Source: Halorubrum ruber
Lineage (GTDB): Archaea; Halobacteriota; Halobacteria; Halobacteriales; Haloferacaceae
Direction: 5' to 3'
NCBI RefSeq assembly: GCF_018228765.1
Contig: NZ_CP073695.1
Coordinates: forward strand, 186,001 to 250,000
DNA: 64,000 nt
Shown: piece after piece, positions 1-8,317 of the stretch
Layout of the letters: every line of letters starts with the position of its first letter
How positions within the stretch are numbered: the first letter of the stretch is position 1
Made by a program: the position numbers and the translations under genes
Notes under the pieces: generated by a model
Told to the model about the DNA's origin: nothing
Seen by the model: only the letters and a program-made list of their open reading frames with translations
Database searches by the model: none

Positions 1-1
1 G

Positions 2-751
2 TCGTTCGACGACGACGATACGAACCCCAAGCGCACCGGCGCCCCCCTGACGCGCTCCCGCCACGACCGCGGGCTCTCGACTGAGATCGGCCGCTCGACG
101 AAGGTGAAGGGGCGCAAGCGCCGCCGGCTCGCCCGGATGCGGACCCAGCACAACCGCGCGCAGATCTCGACGAAGCGCGACCGGAACAAGGTGTACGCCT
201 ACACCGAGATCCGGCGGCTCACCGGGGTCATGGGGTTACCCGACAGCGTCCGCGACGCCGCCTGCGCGCTGTTCGACTCGGCGCAAGAGGAGAGCCTGCT
301 CCGCGGGCGCTCGCTCGAAGGGTTCGCCGCGGCCTGCGTCTACGTCGCCTGCCGCACCGCCGACGTGGCCCGTACCGTCGGCGAGGTGTGCGCCGAGGCG
401 AAGGCGACGGAGGCCGAGCACCGGGCCGCCTTCGACGCCATGAACCGCGAGCTCGGCCTGCCGATCGCCCCGAGCGGTCCCGCGGAGTACCTCCCGCGGT
501 TCGCCAGCGACCTCGGCTGCGACCCGGCCGTCGAGCGCCGCGCAGGCGAACTGGCCGAGCGCGCCGTCGAGGAGGGGATCGCGAACGGCCGCAACCCCGT
601 CGGCGTCGCCGCCGCCTGCCTCTACACCGCGGCCCGCGAGCTCGACGAAGAGTGTACCCAGCAGGAGGCCGCCGACGTCGCCGACGTGACGCCCGTGACG
701 GTCCGACGGACGTACGTGGACCTAACCGAGGAGTCAGTGACCCACGACTGA
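2..751 (+). CDS. tfb: Transcription initiation factor IIB (TFB), 5' end outside the window, 3' end altered by an IS
   Basis: TFB recruits RNA polymerase to the TBP-TATA complex. The open frame enters at base 2, so the zinc ribbon and the true start lie upstream. The visible part begins in the conserved B-reader/linker region (GAPLTRSRHDRGLSTEIG) and continues through two cyclin-like repeats, each with the A-A-C-x-Y-x-A/T-A signature (AAACVYVACR and VAAACLYTAAR), followed by the C-terminal HTH (VADVTPVTVRRTY). Haloarchaea carry several TFB paralogues, so this may be a specialised one. The last codons (VTHD and stop) lie inside the inverted repeat that forms the end of the adjacent TnpB element. 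The native C-terminus has therefore been replaced by a few element-derived residues, but the core fold looks complete. Confidence 0.93.
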   Translation, partial: SFDDDDTNPKRTGAPLTRSRHDRGLSTEIGRSTKVKGRKRRRLARMRTQHNRAQISTKRDRNKVYAYTEIRRLTGVMGLPDSVRDAACALFDSAQEESLLRGRSLEGFAAACVYVACRTADVARTVGEVCAEAKATEAEHRAAFDAMNRELGLPIAPSGPAEYLPRFASDLGCDPAVERRAGELAERAVEEGIANGRNPVGVAAACLYTAARELDEECTQQEAADVADVTPVTVRRTYVDLTEESVTHD

Positions 752-770
752 AGTCGTGGGCTTGTCAGTG
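733..770 (-). repeat. Right-end hairpin of the TnpB element
   Basis: A 9-bp perfect inverted repeat (CCCACGACT at 741-749 and AGTCGTGGG at 752-760, 2-nt loop) is bracketed by the direct repeat GTCAGTG at 733-739 and 764-770. IS200/IS605 elements end in subterminal hairpins recognised by TnpA, and the same stretch normally forms the 3' scaffold/guide boundary of the TnpB guide RNA. The tnpB stop and the tfb stop both fall within or beside it. Confidence 0.7.
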
Positions 771-2038
771 GACTCCCCTTCTGTCGTCGAATCGACGCTG
801 GCGGTGAATCCGCCCTTCAGGTTCAGCGTCCCTGACTTTAGCGCACACTGACAGCGTGCGCCTCCATCCGAAGACGTCTGCCCCGAATGGAGTCGTTTCA
901 ACAGTTTCCGAGCGATGTTCTTGCTCGCGTTGTAATCCGCGTTCAGTTCGTACTCGCACTTCTGACACGCGAACTGGTGTTTCGACCCCCGATTTCTCTC
1001 GTGTGTGAAGCCGCACTTCGAACACCGCTGAGACGTATATGCGGGACTCACCTGCTCGACTTCAATCTCGAGCATCTCTGCTTTGTACTCGACGTACTCG
1101 TACAAGCGTCGGAACGCCCACGCGTGGAATCGCTTCGCACCAGTCATCCGATCCCGGATATCGGTCAAGTTCTCGAACGCGACGTGCGTACATCCGTGAT
1201 CGCGAGCTTCGTCGAGAATCTGGTTCGAAGCACGATGGAGTTCGTTCTGTATCCAGCGGTGTTCGCGGTCGTCCATCGACTGGATCGACAGGTGTGCCGA
1301 CCGCGTGCCCGTCTGTTGCATCGACCCGCGGGTCTTCTCGAACTCGCGGCGTCGATGGTTCATCTCGTCGGCGTTCCCGATGAACGCGCCCGTCGAAGTC
1401 ACGGCGAGCGAGCCGTCCACGTTCAAATCGACGCCAAGGACTGTTCTGTGCTCGGCGTCAGAAGCAGCAGCCGTGGACTGCTCGTGTTCCTCGCGTTCAG
1501 TACGGCGCATCCGCGCGTGGAGGTAGAATGAGTCGGTCGAGCGGTCGTACTGGAGCGTGGACATCCGAAACTCGTAGTCCTCGTTCAGCAAGTACTCGCC
1601 GATCGGTGTTCCCATGGGATCGTCAGGGATCACGTACTCACACTCGACGCGCCCGTTCACTGTTGAAAGAGAGACGTGGTCGCGGTGGAACGTCGCGGAG
1701 CGCTTGTCGTAGACCACGCTCCACGCGTCGAACTGTGGTTGGCTGGTGTTTTCGCCCTTTTTGAGTCGGGCGACACCGCTTTTTGTGGCTTCGATAGCGC
1801 GTCGAATCCCTTTCTGGACGAGGTTCGCAGTCAACTCCGTTTCGTCGCGAAGTTGGTCGTAGAGCGCGTTCTCGGCTTGTTGTTTCGAGGTGACGCAATG
1901 TCCATCTCGATGTCTCCACGCCCACGCTGCGGTCGTGTTCGCACAGTGGAGGAACTGCTCTTTGGTCTGATGGAGGTCGTCGCACCGCTCGTTGGGCACG
2001 TCGAGTTTGACTTTGACGGTGCGAATCACATCCCCCAT
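734..2038 (-). CDS. tnpB: TnpB-family RNA-guided nuclease, IS200/IS605 (IS1341-type) element
   Basis: 434 aa. TnpB proteins are RuvC nucleases guided by an RNA made from the right end of their own element. All RuvC and zinc-finger landmarks are present: VLGVDLNVDG (first Asp, about residue 204), VAFENL (Glu), a CSKC...CQKC zinc ribbon and NADYNASKNI (last Asp). It is therefore probably catalytically intact. No tnpA (Y1 transposase) is beside it, so any movement needs TnpA from elsewhere. The 3' end of the gene runs through the element's end hairpin at 741-760 and overlaps tfb antisense by 18 bp. The ATG is followed by the basic N-terminus usual for the family (VIRTVKVKL). The exact left boundary of the element is not visible. 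Confidence 0.93.
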   Translation of the reverse strand: MGDVIRTVKVKLDVPNERCDDLHQTKEQFLHCANTTAAWAWRHRDGHCVTSKQQAENALYDQLRDETELTANLVQKGIRRAIEATKSGVARLKKGENTSQPQFDAWSVVYDKRSATFHRDHVSLSTVNGRVECEYVIPDDPMGTPIGEYLLNEDYEFRMSTLQYDRSTDSFYLHARMRRTEREEHEQSTAAASDAEHRTVLGVDLNVDGSLAVTSTGAFIGNADEMNHRRREFEKTRGSMQQTGTRSAHLSIQSMDDREHRWIQNELHRASNQILDEARDHGCTHVAFENLTDIRDRMTGAKRFHAWAFRRLYEYVEYKAEMLEIEVEQVSPAYTSQRCSKCGFTHERNRGSKHQFACQKCEYELNADYNASKNIARKLLKRLHSGQTSSDGGARCQCALKSGTLNLKGGFTASVDSTTEGESTDKPTTSVVGH

Positions 2039-2555
2039 CTACATTTCACATGTTGATCTATTTATTCATAAATTCTGCGGCTGGTAGTGGGGGGTCAGGT
2101 TGCTATCGCTCAAGGTATGTTGCGGGGAGTGTCGGATTCCTCCCACGTCATCAGAACTCTATGAGTTCTGATTGGCTAACGAGACGCTTTGCGTCTCGTG
2201 AACGGCTGAAGCCGTGGGCTTCCTGCTCGTTCCTCTGTGAACGAAAGAGCGGAGGAACGGCGACGGCGGGGCCGTCGCTTCGTGACGGTCCGCCGGGCGG
2301 GCGCGGCGGCGTCAGCGGGGGCCGGTCGCCGCGAGAGGGAGCGGCGGCGACCGGCGACCGATAGCGGACAGGCGGGGTGGAGGGCGGGGAGGGCGCCCCG
2401 ACCGTCCGGCGGGCGTCACGCATCTAAATCGAAGCGCGGGGGATAATTCTACGTTAGCCGTCGATAGTACGGACAGACCGAACAGCGCGTTCGAATCGGA
2501 TGAGTCGCGTCGTACGTGTCGACCGGTCGACGCTCGTGGGACGAGCGAAGCCCCG
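2039..2555. other. Intergenic region with three consecutive hairpins and a solo IS-end module
   Basis: No credible gene. It starts with the AT-rich upstream region of tnpB. Three inverted repeats then follow in series: TCAGAACTC/GAGTTCTGA near 2151-2171, CGAGACGC/GCGTCTCG near 2180-2198, and ACGGCT/AGCCGT near 2201-2215. The last runs into GGGCTTCCTGCT at 2216-2227, a 12-mer found again at 19156-19167 in the right end of the second TnpB element. This looks like a solo right end of that element type. The rest (about 2230-2450) is GC-rich simple sequence with nothing I can name. Confidence 0.5.
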
Positions 2556-3401
2556 CTACTCCTCTATCTTGTGCTTGAACGCGAAGAAGACGCGACGACC
2601 GGTCTCCGTGAGCCGGACCGTGTCGGAGCGGCCGACGTCCTCTAATTCGACGTAGCCGCGGTCGCGCAGCGGCGAGAGCACGTGCGTCTCTAAGGCGCGG
2701 TACTTCGCCGTCCGGCTCTCGCCCGCCTCGCGCAGGAACGCGAGGTCGCGCTCGCGCGCCCACTCGATGAGGTTCCACTTGTCGGTGGTGACGTTCTCCT
2801 CGGCGCGCTCGTGGAGGCGACCGAGGACGGCGACCTGATCGGTCGTGGGCGCGTCCATCGGGTAGATCGGGAGGTCGACGGTGCGGGCGACGCCCTCGGT
2901 GAGCGGCTCCTCGCGCCGGTCGTGGCGGTGGCGCTCGGGCTCGACGCTGTAGGGGCGCGCGCCGACGATCATACACGCCAGCGCGACGCCGACGGCGGCG
3001 ATCCGCGGCCCGGTCGAGACGTTCCCGAAGAGGCGGTCGCCGTCCGCCGCGCTCGCCTGATGGCGGGCGGCGACCGTCGTCGTCACGCCGAGCACGTCGT
3101 ACACGTCCGCGAGCGCGACGGGGATCGGTCGGACCGCGGCGAACTCGGCGGCGGCCGTCCACGCGTCGCGCTGGTAGTCCGTGAGCCCGTCGGGGTCGAC
3201 GCGGGTGTCCGCGGGGTCGGCGGCGCTGGCGGCCTCGAAGTCCACGTCGCCGCGGGCCCCCTCGCGGTCGGGGGCGTCGACGAGGAGGTAGGCGACGTCG
3301 GCGCCGTGGCGGCGGAGGGGTTCGACGATCCGGTCGCGCTCGTAGCCGAGCGGGACGACGTGGACGCGGCGTTCGGCGACGCTGGGGACCGAGGTGTCCA
3401 T
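2556..3401 (-). CDS. HFX_2341-like transcriptional regulator (DUF6293-type)
   Basis: 281 aa. An N-terminal Rossmann-like segment beginning RRVHVVPLGYERDR resembles the archaeal HFX_2341/DUF6293 family. It is followed by a C-terminal winged-helix region (WNLIEWARERD, then a segment on dividing and re-joining a wing ending VRLTETGRRVFFAFKHK). Such proteins are thought to combine a CARF-like ligand-sensing fold with an HTH, but the ligand is unknown. I chose the ATG at 3401 because a GGAGGGT Shine-Dalgarno abuts it. A longer frame back to 3485 exists but would overlap the divergent promoter. It is transcribed away from the GTPBP1-like gene, and the two share a 128-bp intergenic region. The family assignment is from memory of the N-terminal pattern. 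Confidence 0.7.
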   Translation of the reverse strand: MDTSVPSVAERRVHVVPLGYERDRIVEPLRRHGADVAYLLVDAPDREGARGDVDFEAASAADPADTRVDPDGLTDYQRDAWTAAAEFAAVRPIPVALADVYDVLGVTTTVAARHQASAADGDRLFGNVSTGPRIAAVGVALACMIVGARPYSVEPERHRHDRREEPLTEGVARTVDLPIYPMDAPTTDQVAVLGRLHERAEENVTTDKWNLIEWARERDLAFLREAGESRTAKYRALETHVLSPLRDRGYVELEDVGRSDTVRLTETGRRVFFAFKHKIEE

Positions 3402-3529
3402 ACCCTCCTTGTCCGCGGGGATCGGATAAATAGCCCGCCGGAGCGCTCCCGGAGAGGGACGGCCGATCACGAGTCGTGGGGTCACGTACCACGAAAACCG
3501 TTAAGCCGAGTCCTCGCCTACGAGGGGAC

Positions 3530-5185
3530 ATGAGCGCTGACCGGTCCGCCCTCAGGCGGGCCATCGAGCGCGGCGAACGGGACGGCGGTGCCATCGAGTT
3601 CAAGGAGCGGCTGACCCGGGAGGTCCACCTCGCCGACGGGCGCATGGAGTCGCTCGTGGCCCAGCTCCGCCACCGCGTCCTCTCCGGGGACGGCGAGGCG
3701 ACCTACGTCCTCGGCGTCACCGACGACGGCGGGCTTGCCGGAATCTCCCCCGAGGCCTTCTCGGAGACGATGGACGTGCTGTCGCTGCTCGCGGACGAGG
3801 CGGACGCCCACATCGCCGACGTCGAGACGTGGAGCGCCGGCTCCGGCGGCGACGGCGACGAGGCTGGGCTGGTCGGGCTCGCCACGCTCCGCGACGGCGG
3901 CGTGTTCGAGGCCGACGAAGACCACCTCGTGGTCGGCACCGCGGGCCACGTCGACCACGGGAAGTCGACGCTCGTCGGCACGCTCGTCACCGGCAGGGCC
4001 GACGACGGGCAGGGCGGCACGCGCGGCTTCCTCGACGTCCAGCCCCACGAGGTCGAGCGCGGCCTCTCCGCGGACCTCTCGTACGCGGTGTACGGGTTCG
4101 CCGACGGCGCCGACGAGCCGGTCCGGATGGATAACCCCCACCGCAAGGCCGACCGCGCGGGCGTCGTCGAGGCGGCGGACCGGCTCGTCTCCTTCGTCGA
4201 CACCGTCGGCCACGAGCCGTGGCTCCGGACGACGATCCGCGGGCTCGTGGGCCAGAAGCTCGACTACGGGCTGCTCGTCGTCGCCGCCGACGACGGCCCG
4301 ACGAAGACCACCCGCGAACACCTCGGGATCCTCCTCGCGACCGAGCTGCCGACGATCGTCGCGATCACGAAGGCGGACGCCGTGAGCGACGAGCGGCTCG
4401 CCGAGGTCGAGCGCGAGACGGAGTCGATGCTGCGCGACGCGGGACAGACCCCCCTCCTCGTCGACCGCCACGGGGTCGACACCGCGGTCGCTGAGGTCGG
4501 CGACGGCGTCGTCCCCCTGCTGCGGACCAGCGCGGTGACGAAGGACGGGGTCGAGACGCTCGATCAGCTGTTCGAGCGCCTTCCCAAGCGCGCGACGCCC
4601 GACCGCGAGACCTTCCGGATGTACGTCGACCGCAGCTACAAGGTGACGGGCGTGGGCGCGGTGGCATCCGGCACGGTGAACTCGGGGACCGTCGAGACGG
4701 GCGACGAGCTCCTGCTCGGTCCCATGCCCGACGGGTCCTTCCGCGAGGTGGAGGCGCGGTCGATCGAGATGCACTACCATCGGGTCGACAAGGCGACCGC
4801 GGGGCGGATCGTCGGCATCGCGCTGAAGGGCGTCGACGAGGCGGAGATCGAACGCGGGATGGCCTTAGTGCCCCGCGGGAGCGACCCCGAGCCGGTCCGC
4901 GAGTTCGACGCCGAGGTGATGGTCCTGAACCACCCGACCCGGATCCAGGAGGGGTACGAGCCGGTGGTCCACCTCGAAACCGTCTCCGAGGCGGCCGCGT
5001 TCTACCCCGAGGAGGGACGGTTGCTCCCGGGCGACACGGGGGAGGCCCGCGTCCGCTTCAAGTTCCGGCCGTACCTGATCGAGGAGGGGCAGCGGTTCGT
5101 CTTCCGCGAGGGGTCGAGCAAGGGAGTCGGAACCGTGACGGGCACCGGAGACGCGGCCGAGGACCCGCCGCCGCGCGGTCGCTGA
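3530..5185 (+). CDS. GTPBP1-family translational GTPase (EF-Tu-like)
   Basis: 551 aa. G-domain motifs are clear: G1 AGHVDHGKST (about residue 141), G3 DTVGHE, G4 ITKAD. They are followed by EF-Tu domain II/III-like beta-barrels (VTGVGAVASGTVNSGTV, then FRPYLIEEGQRFVFREG). The N-terminal 130 residues precede the G domain, as in GTPBP1/GTPBP2 and archaeal relatives. These proteins bind GTP and are linked to ribosome rescue and mRNA surveillance in eukaryotes. The archaeal role is not settled. The ATG at 3530 gives MSADRS and lies about 27 nt after an AT-rich AAAACCGTTAAG box, consistent with a leaderless transcript. It stands alone. Confidence 0.88.
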   Translation: MSADRSALRRAIERGERDGGAIEFKERLTREVHLADGRMESLVAQLRHRVLSGDGEATYVLGVTDDGGLAGISPEAFSETMDVLSLLADEADAHIADVETWSAGSGGDGDEAGLVGLATLRDGGVFEADEDHLVVGTAGHVDHGKSTLVGTLVTGRADDGQGGTRGFLDVQPHEVERGLSADLSYAVYGFADGADEPVRMDNPHRKADRAGVVEAADRLVSFVDTVGHEPWLRTTIRGLVGQKLDYGLLVVAADDGPTKTTREHLGILLATELPTIVAITKADAVSDERLAEVERETESMLRDAGQTPLLVDRHGVDTAVAEVGDGVVPLLRTSAVTKDGVETLDQLFERLPKRATPDRETFRMYVDRSYKVTGVGAVASGTVNSGTVETGDELLLGPMPDGSFREVEARSIEMHYHRVDKATAGRIVGIALKGVDEAEIERGMALVPRGSDPEPVREFDAEVMVLNHPTRIQEGYEPVVHLETVSEAAAFYPEEGRLLPGDTGEARVRFKFRPYLIEEGQRFVFREGSSKGVGTVTGTGDAAEDPPPRGR

Positions 5186-5212
5186 CTCGCGACTCGCCGG
5201 TGACTCGCGGCC

Positions 5213-5248
5213 CGGCGATAATTCGCGACTCGGCGATAATTCGCGACT
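5213..5248 (+). repeat. Two exact tandem copies of an 18-bp unit
   Basis: CGGCGATAATTCGCGACT occurs at 5213-5230 and again at 5231-5248, just past the GTPase stop. Related CTCGCGACTCG words lie before it. It is followed by the hairpin GGCCGG-CGTT-CCGGCC (5252-5267) and then, about 25 nt on, a T-rich stretch. The whole may act as a terminator. The repeat itself looks like slippage. Confidence 0.6.
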
Positions 5249-5436
5249 CGCGGCCGGCGTTCCGGCCGCTCGGCGCGCGAGAGCATCAGATATTTTATTT
5301 TATGCTTTCGACTGCGGATCGATCGGTGGATTTCGGATCGCGGCAGTCGTTTCTTCCTCATTCGGACGACGTTTGGGGGTGAGGGTGCGCAAAAAAGGAC
5401 AACGAAGCGACCAGAGGTGACCGTACGGACACGGTG

Positions 5437-5476
5437 ACCCAAAATACTTATTAGAGTGAAACAAGAGGTCGGCTGT
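5437..5476 (+). promoter_or_regulatory. Promoter of the dpp operon
   Basis: CCAAAATACTTATTAG around 5439-5454 is a good haloarchaeal TATA/BRE match about 28-35 nt before the ATG at 5477. AGAGGT at 5464-5469 could serve as a Shine-Dalgarno. It is the only strong promoter-like sequence before the five-gene transporter operon. Confidence 0.55.
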
Positions 5477-7114
5477 ATGCGTCGACAACACACACAACGC
5501 ATTTCGCGACGGAAGCTCCTCGCCAGCGGGGCGGCCGGTACCTCCTTCATGCTCGCCGGGTGTACCGGCGGGGGAGACGGCGGTGACGGTTCCGACGGCT
5601 CCGACGGCGGCGACGGCTCCGACGGCGGCGACGGCTCCGACGGCGGGAGCGCCCCGACGCTGTACTTCTCGCAGGTGAAGGGCCCGCTCGACCTCGATCC
5701 GGTCGTCCTGAACGACGTGCCGTCCGCACAGATCGCCGGGCGGATATTCGACGGGATCTACGAGTACGACGACGCCCTCGGGATCGAACCGAAGATCGCG
5801 GCCGATCAGCCCACCATCGAGCGCGACGGCACGCGCTACATCGTCCCGATCCGCGAGGACGCCGAGTTCCAGAACGGCGACCCCGTCACCGCGGAGGACG
5901 TCATCCACACGATGCGGGCCCCCGTCGAAGAGGAGACGGGGAACGCCGCCGAGGTCGACATGGTCGACACGGCGGAGGCGATCGACGAACACACCGCGCA
6001 GTTCGACCTGTCGTACCCCTACGGCGCGTTCCCGATCGCGATGATCCGGAGCGTCGTCAACGCCGAGGTCCGGCAGGAGGACACGGAGGCGTACAACCAG
6101 GACCCGGTCACCTCGGGCCCGTTCCAGCTCATCGAGTGGGAGCCGGAGGACTACGCCACCGTCGAGCGGTGGGACGACTACTGGGACAGCGACAATCTCC
6201 CGGAGATCGGCGGGATCGAGTTCGAGCCGATCGAGGAGCAGACCACCCGCGTGACCGAGCTCGAAACGGGGAACGTCGACATCATCGAGACGATCCCGCC
6301 GCAGCTGTACGAGACGGTCGAGTCGAACCAGAACGCCAGCGTCACCGAGGTCCCGGGGATCGGGTACTTCTACCTGGCGTTCAACTGCGGCTCCGGTCCG
6401 ACGAGCGACCCGCTCGTCCGAGAGGCGGTCGACTACTGCGTCTCGCTGGACCAGGCGGTCGAGAACTTCGTCGAACCGGCCGGCGTGCGGCAGTACACTC
6501 CGTACCCGGCCTCGATCTCCGAGGAGTGGGACTTCCCCGTCGACGAGTGGTCCGACATCCAGCACAGCCAAGACCTCGAAGAGGCGCAGGCGTTGTTCGA
6601 CGAGGCCGGCGTGCCGATGGACTACAACTGGCGGATCATCGTCCCGCCGGACGACAAGCGCGAACAGATCGGCATCTCCATCGGTGACGGCCTCCAGAAC
6701 GCCGGGTTCGAGAACGTGGAGGTCCAGCGGCTCGACTGGGGGACGTTCCTCGACGCGTACCTCACCGGCGAGGAGGACGACTACAACATGTACACGCTCG
6801 GCTGGTCGGGCGCTCCGGACCCGGACACGTTCGCGTACAACCTGCTCAGCCAGGAGACGGAGGGCGTCACCAACGGGACGTTCCACGAGTACGACGAGGC
6901 CTCCGAGATGCTGACGCAGGCCCGCGAGTCCGCCGACCGCGAGGAGCGCCGCCAGCTGTACATCGACGCGACGACGACGCTGCTCGAAGGGCGCGTCCAC
7001 CTGCCCGCGTACAACCTGAACAACTCCTACGGCGTCCGCAACGTCGTGGAGGGCTTCAGCGCGCACCCGATCTCGTCTGAGATCCAGATGGACGACGTCA
7101 CGGTCAGCCGGTAA
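5477..7114 (+). CDS. dppA: ABC transporter substrate-binding lipoprotein, family 5 (dipeptide/oligopeptide)
   Basis: 545 aa. A Tat signal (RRKLLASGAAG) leads to a lipobox ending LAGC at about residue 27, so the protein is exported folded and lipid-anchored outside the membrane. A flexible GGDGSDGG-rich linker follows the Cys, as usual for haloarchaeal lipoproteins. The rest is a full family-5 binding protein (early motif RIFDGIYEYDDALGIEPKIA, later PYGAFPIAMIR and DYNMYTLGWSGAPDPD). It would deliver peptides or nickel/oligosaccharides to the DppBC channel. The peptide specificity is inferred from family and operon only. The ATG at 5477 is preferred to the GTG at 5456 because it begins directly with the RR signal. 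Confidence 0.92.
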   Translation: MRRQHTQRISRRKLLASGAAGTSFMLAGCTGGGDGGDGSDGSDGGDGSDGGDGSDGGSAPTLYFSQVKGPLDLDPVVLNDVPSAQIAGRIFDGIYEYDDALGIEPKIAADQPTIERDGTRYIVPIREDAEFQNGDPVTAEDVIHTMRAPVEEETGNAAEVDMVDTAEAIDEHTAQFDLSYPYGAFPIAMIRSVVNAEVRQEDTEAYNQDPVTSGPFQLIEWEPEDYATVERWDDYWDSDNLPEIGGIEFEPIEEQTTRVTELETGNVDIIETIPPQLYETVESNQNASVTEVPGIGYFYLAFNCGSGPTSDPLVREAVDYCVSLDQAVENFVEPAGVRQYTPYPASISEEWDFPVDEWSDIQHSQDLEEAQALFDEAGVPMDYNWRIIVPPDDKREQIGISIGDGLQNAGFENVEVQRLDWGTFLDAYLTGEEDDYNMYTLGWSGAPDPDTFAYNLLSQETEGVTNGTFHEYDEASEMLTQARESADREERRQLYIDATTTLLEGRVHLPAYNLNNSYGVRNVVEGFSAHPISSEIQMDDVTVSR

Positions 7115-7321
7115 CCCGGCCAACAGGCGGGACGCGGTCCCCGCGTCTCGTCCGTGACGACGAACGCAGGGAGTTTTCGGCGCGGCGATGGACGCGGACT
7201 CTCCCGGACGGTCGCGCCGCGTTCGACCGTCCGTCCACGGCCGCCAGACCGACGCGTCGGCGGGAGCGAAACGGATAAGCGACAGCAAAAACCGAATCGA
7301 AGCAACGAGGAATCCACGACA

Positions 7322-8317
7322 GTGAGTCTACTTCGGTACACACTCCGGCGGTTCGCACAGGCGATACCCGTACTGATAGGTATCGTGACGATAACGTTCT
7401 TCCTGGCAAACCAGATCCCGGGCGACCCGGTCGAGATCATGCTCGGGCCGACGCCGGCCCAGGAGCAGGTGGAGGCGATCCGCGCCCAGTACGGCCTCGA
7501 CCGCCCGATCTACGAGCGGTACCTCACCTACCTCGCCGGCGTCGCGACCGGCGATCTCGGACTGAGCATCTACTACGACCGGCCGGTGATGGAGATGATC
7601 CTGCTCCGCCTGCCGGTGACGCTGCTGCTCATGCTGTCGGCGTTCGCGTTTGCGATCGTCACCGCGATCCCGCTGGGCGTCATCTCGGCGAAGCGGCGGA
7701 ACGAGCCGGCCGACCACGTCTCTCGGATCGTCTCGCTCATCGGCGTCTCGACGCCGTCGTTCTGGATCGGGCTGGTGTTGATCATCGTCTTCGCGTTCCA
7801 CCTCGGGTGGTTCCCCGCGCGGGGGCTCATCCTCCCGTGGGAGAACCCGGCTGACGTCCGGGGGGCGGCGACGCGGTTCGAGGTGATACGCCAGTCGATC
7901 CATCACCTGTTCCTGCCGATGATCGGCCTCGGGACGCTTCAGATGGCTCAGATCACCCGGATCGAGCGCTCGTCGATGGTCGATTCCCTCCAAGGCGAGT
8001 ACGTGAAGCTCGCCCGGGCGTACGGCGTGCCAGAGTCAACCATCGTCCGCAAACACGCGTTCCAGGTCGCGCAGCTCCCGGTCATCACCATCATCGGACT
8101 CGGGCTGTCGACCGCGCTCGGCGGCGCCGTCCTCACGGAGACCGTCTTCGAGATTCAGGGGATGGGCCGGCTGATCATTACGGCGATCAACAACCAAGAC
8201 TACCAGCTGATCATGGGAACGACGCTCGTGTTCGGGTTCGTCTACGTGATCGGCGTGATCGTCACGGACATCACGTACAGCTACCTCGACCCGCGGGTCA
8301 CCTACGGTGACGAATAA
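7322..8317 (+). CDS. dppB: ABC transporter permease, DppB type
   Basis: 331 aa. A GTG start gives SLLRYTLRRFAQAIPVLIGI, the standard DppB N-terminal helix, and TITFFLANQIPGDP follows. About six membrane segments are visible. The EAA coupling loop is present (EYVKLARAYGVPESTIVRKHAF). It forms the translocation channel with DppC. Upstream frame in the 207-bp gap after dppA reads as charged low-complexity sequence and is not included. The stop overlaps the dppC start by one base (TAATG), implying translational coupling. Confidence 0.92.
   Translation: MSLLRYTLRRFAQAIPVLIGIVTITFFLANQIPGDPVEIMLGPTPAQEQVEAIRAQYGLDRPIYERYLTYLAGVATGDLGLSIYYDRPVMEMILLRLPVTLLLMLSAFAFAIVTAIPLGVISAKRRNEPADHVSRIVSLIGVSTPSFWIGLVLIIVFAFHLGWFPARGLILPWENPADVRGAATRFEVIRQSIHHLFLPMIGLGTLQMAQITRIERSSMVDSLQGEYVKLARAYGVPESTIVRKHAFQVAQLPVITIIGLGLSTALGGAVLTETVFEIQGMGRLIITAINNQDYQLIMGTTLVFGFVYVIGVIVTDITYSYLDPRVTYGDE

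Noticed and set aside
734-2038. Complete IS200/IS605 transposon with TnpA
   Set aside because: No Y1 transposase gene is present at either TnpB locus.
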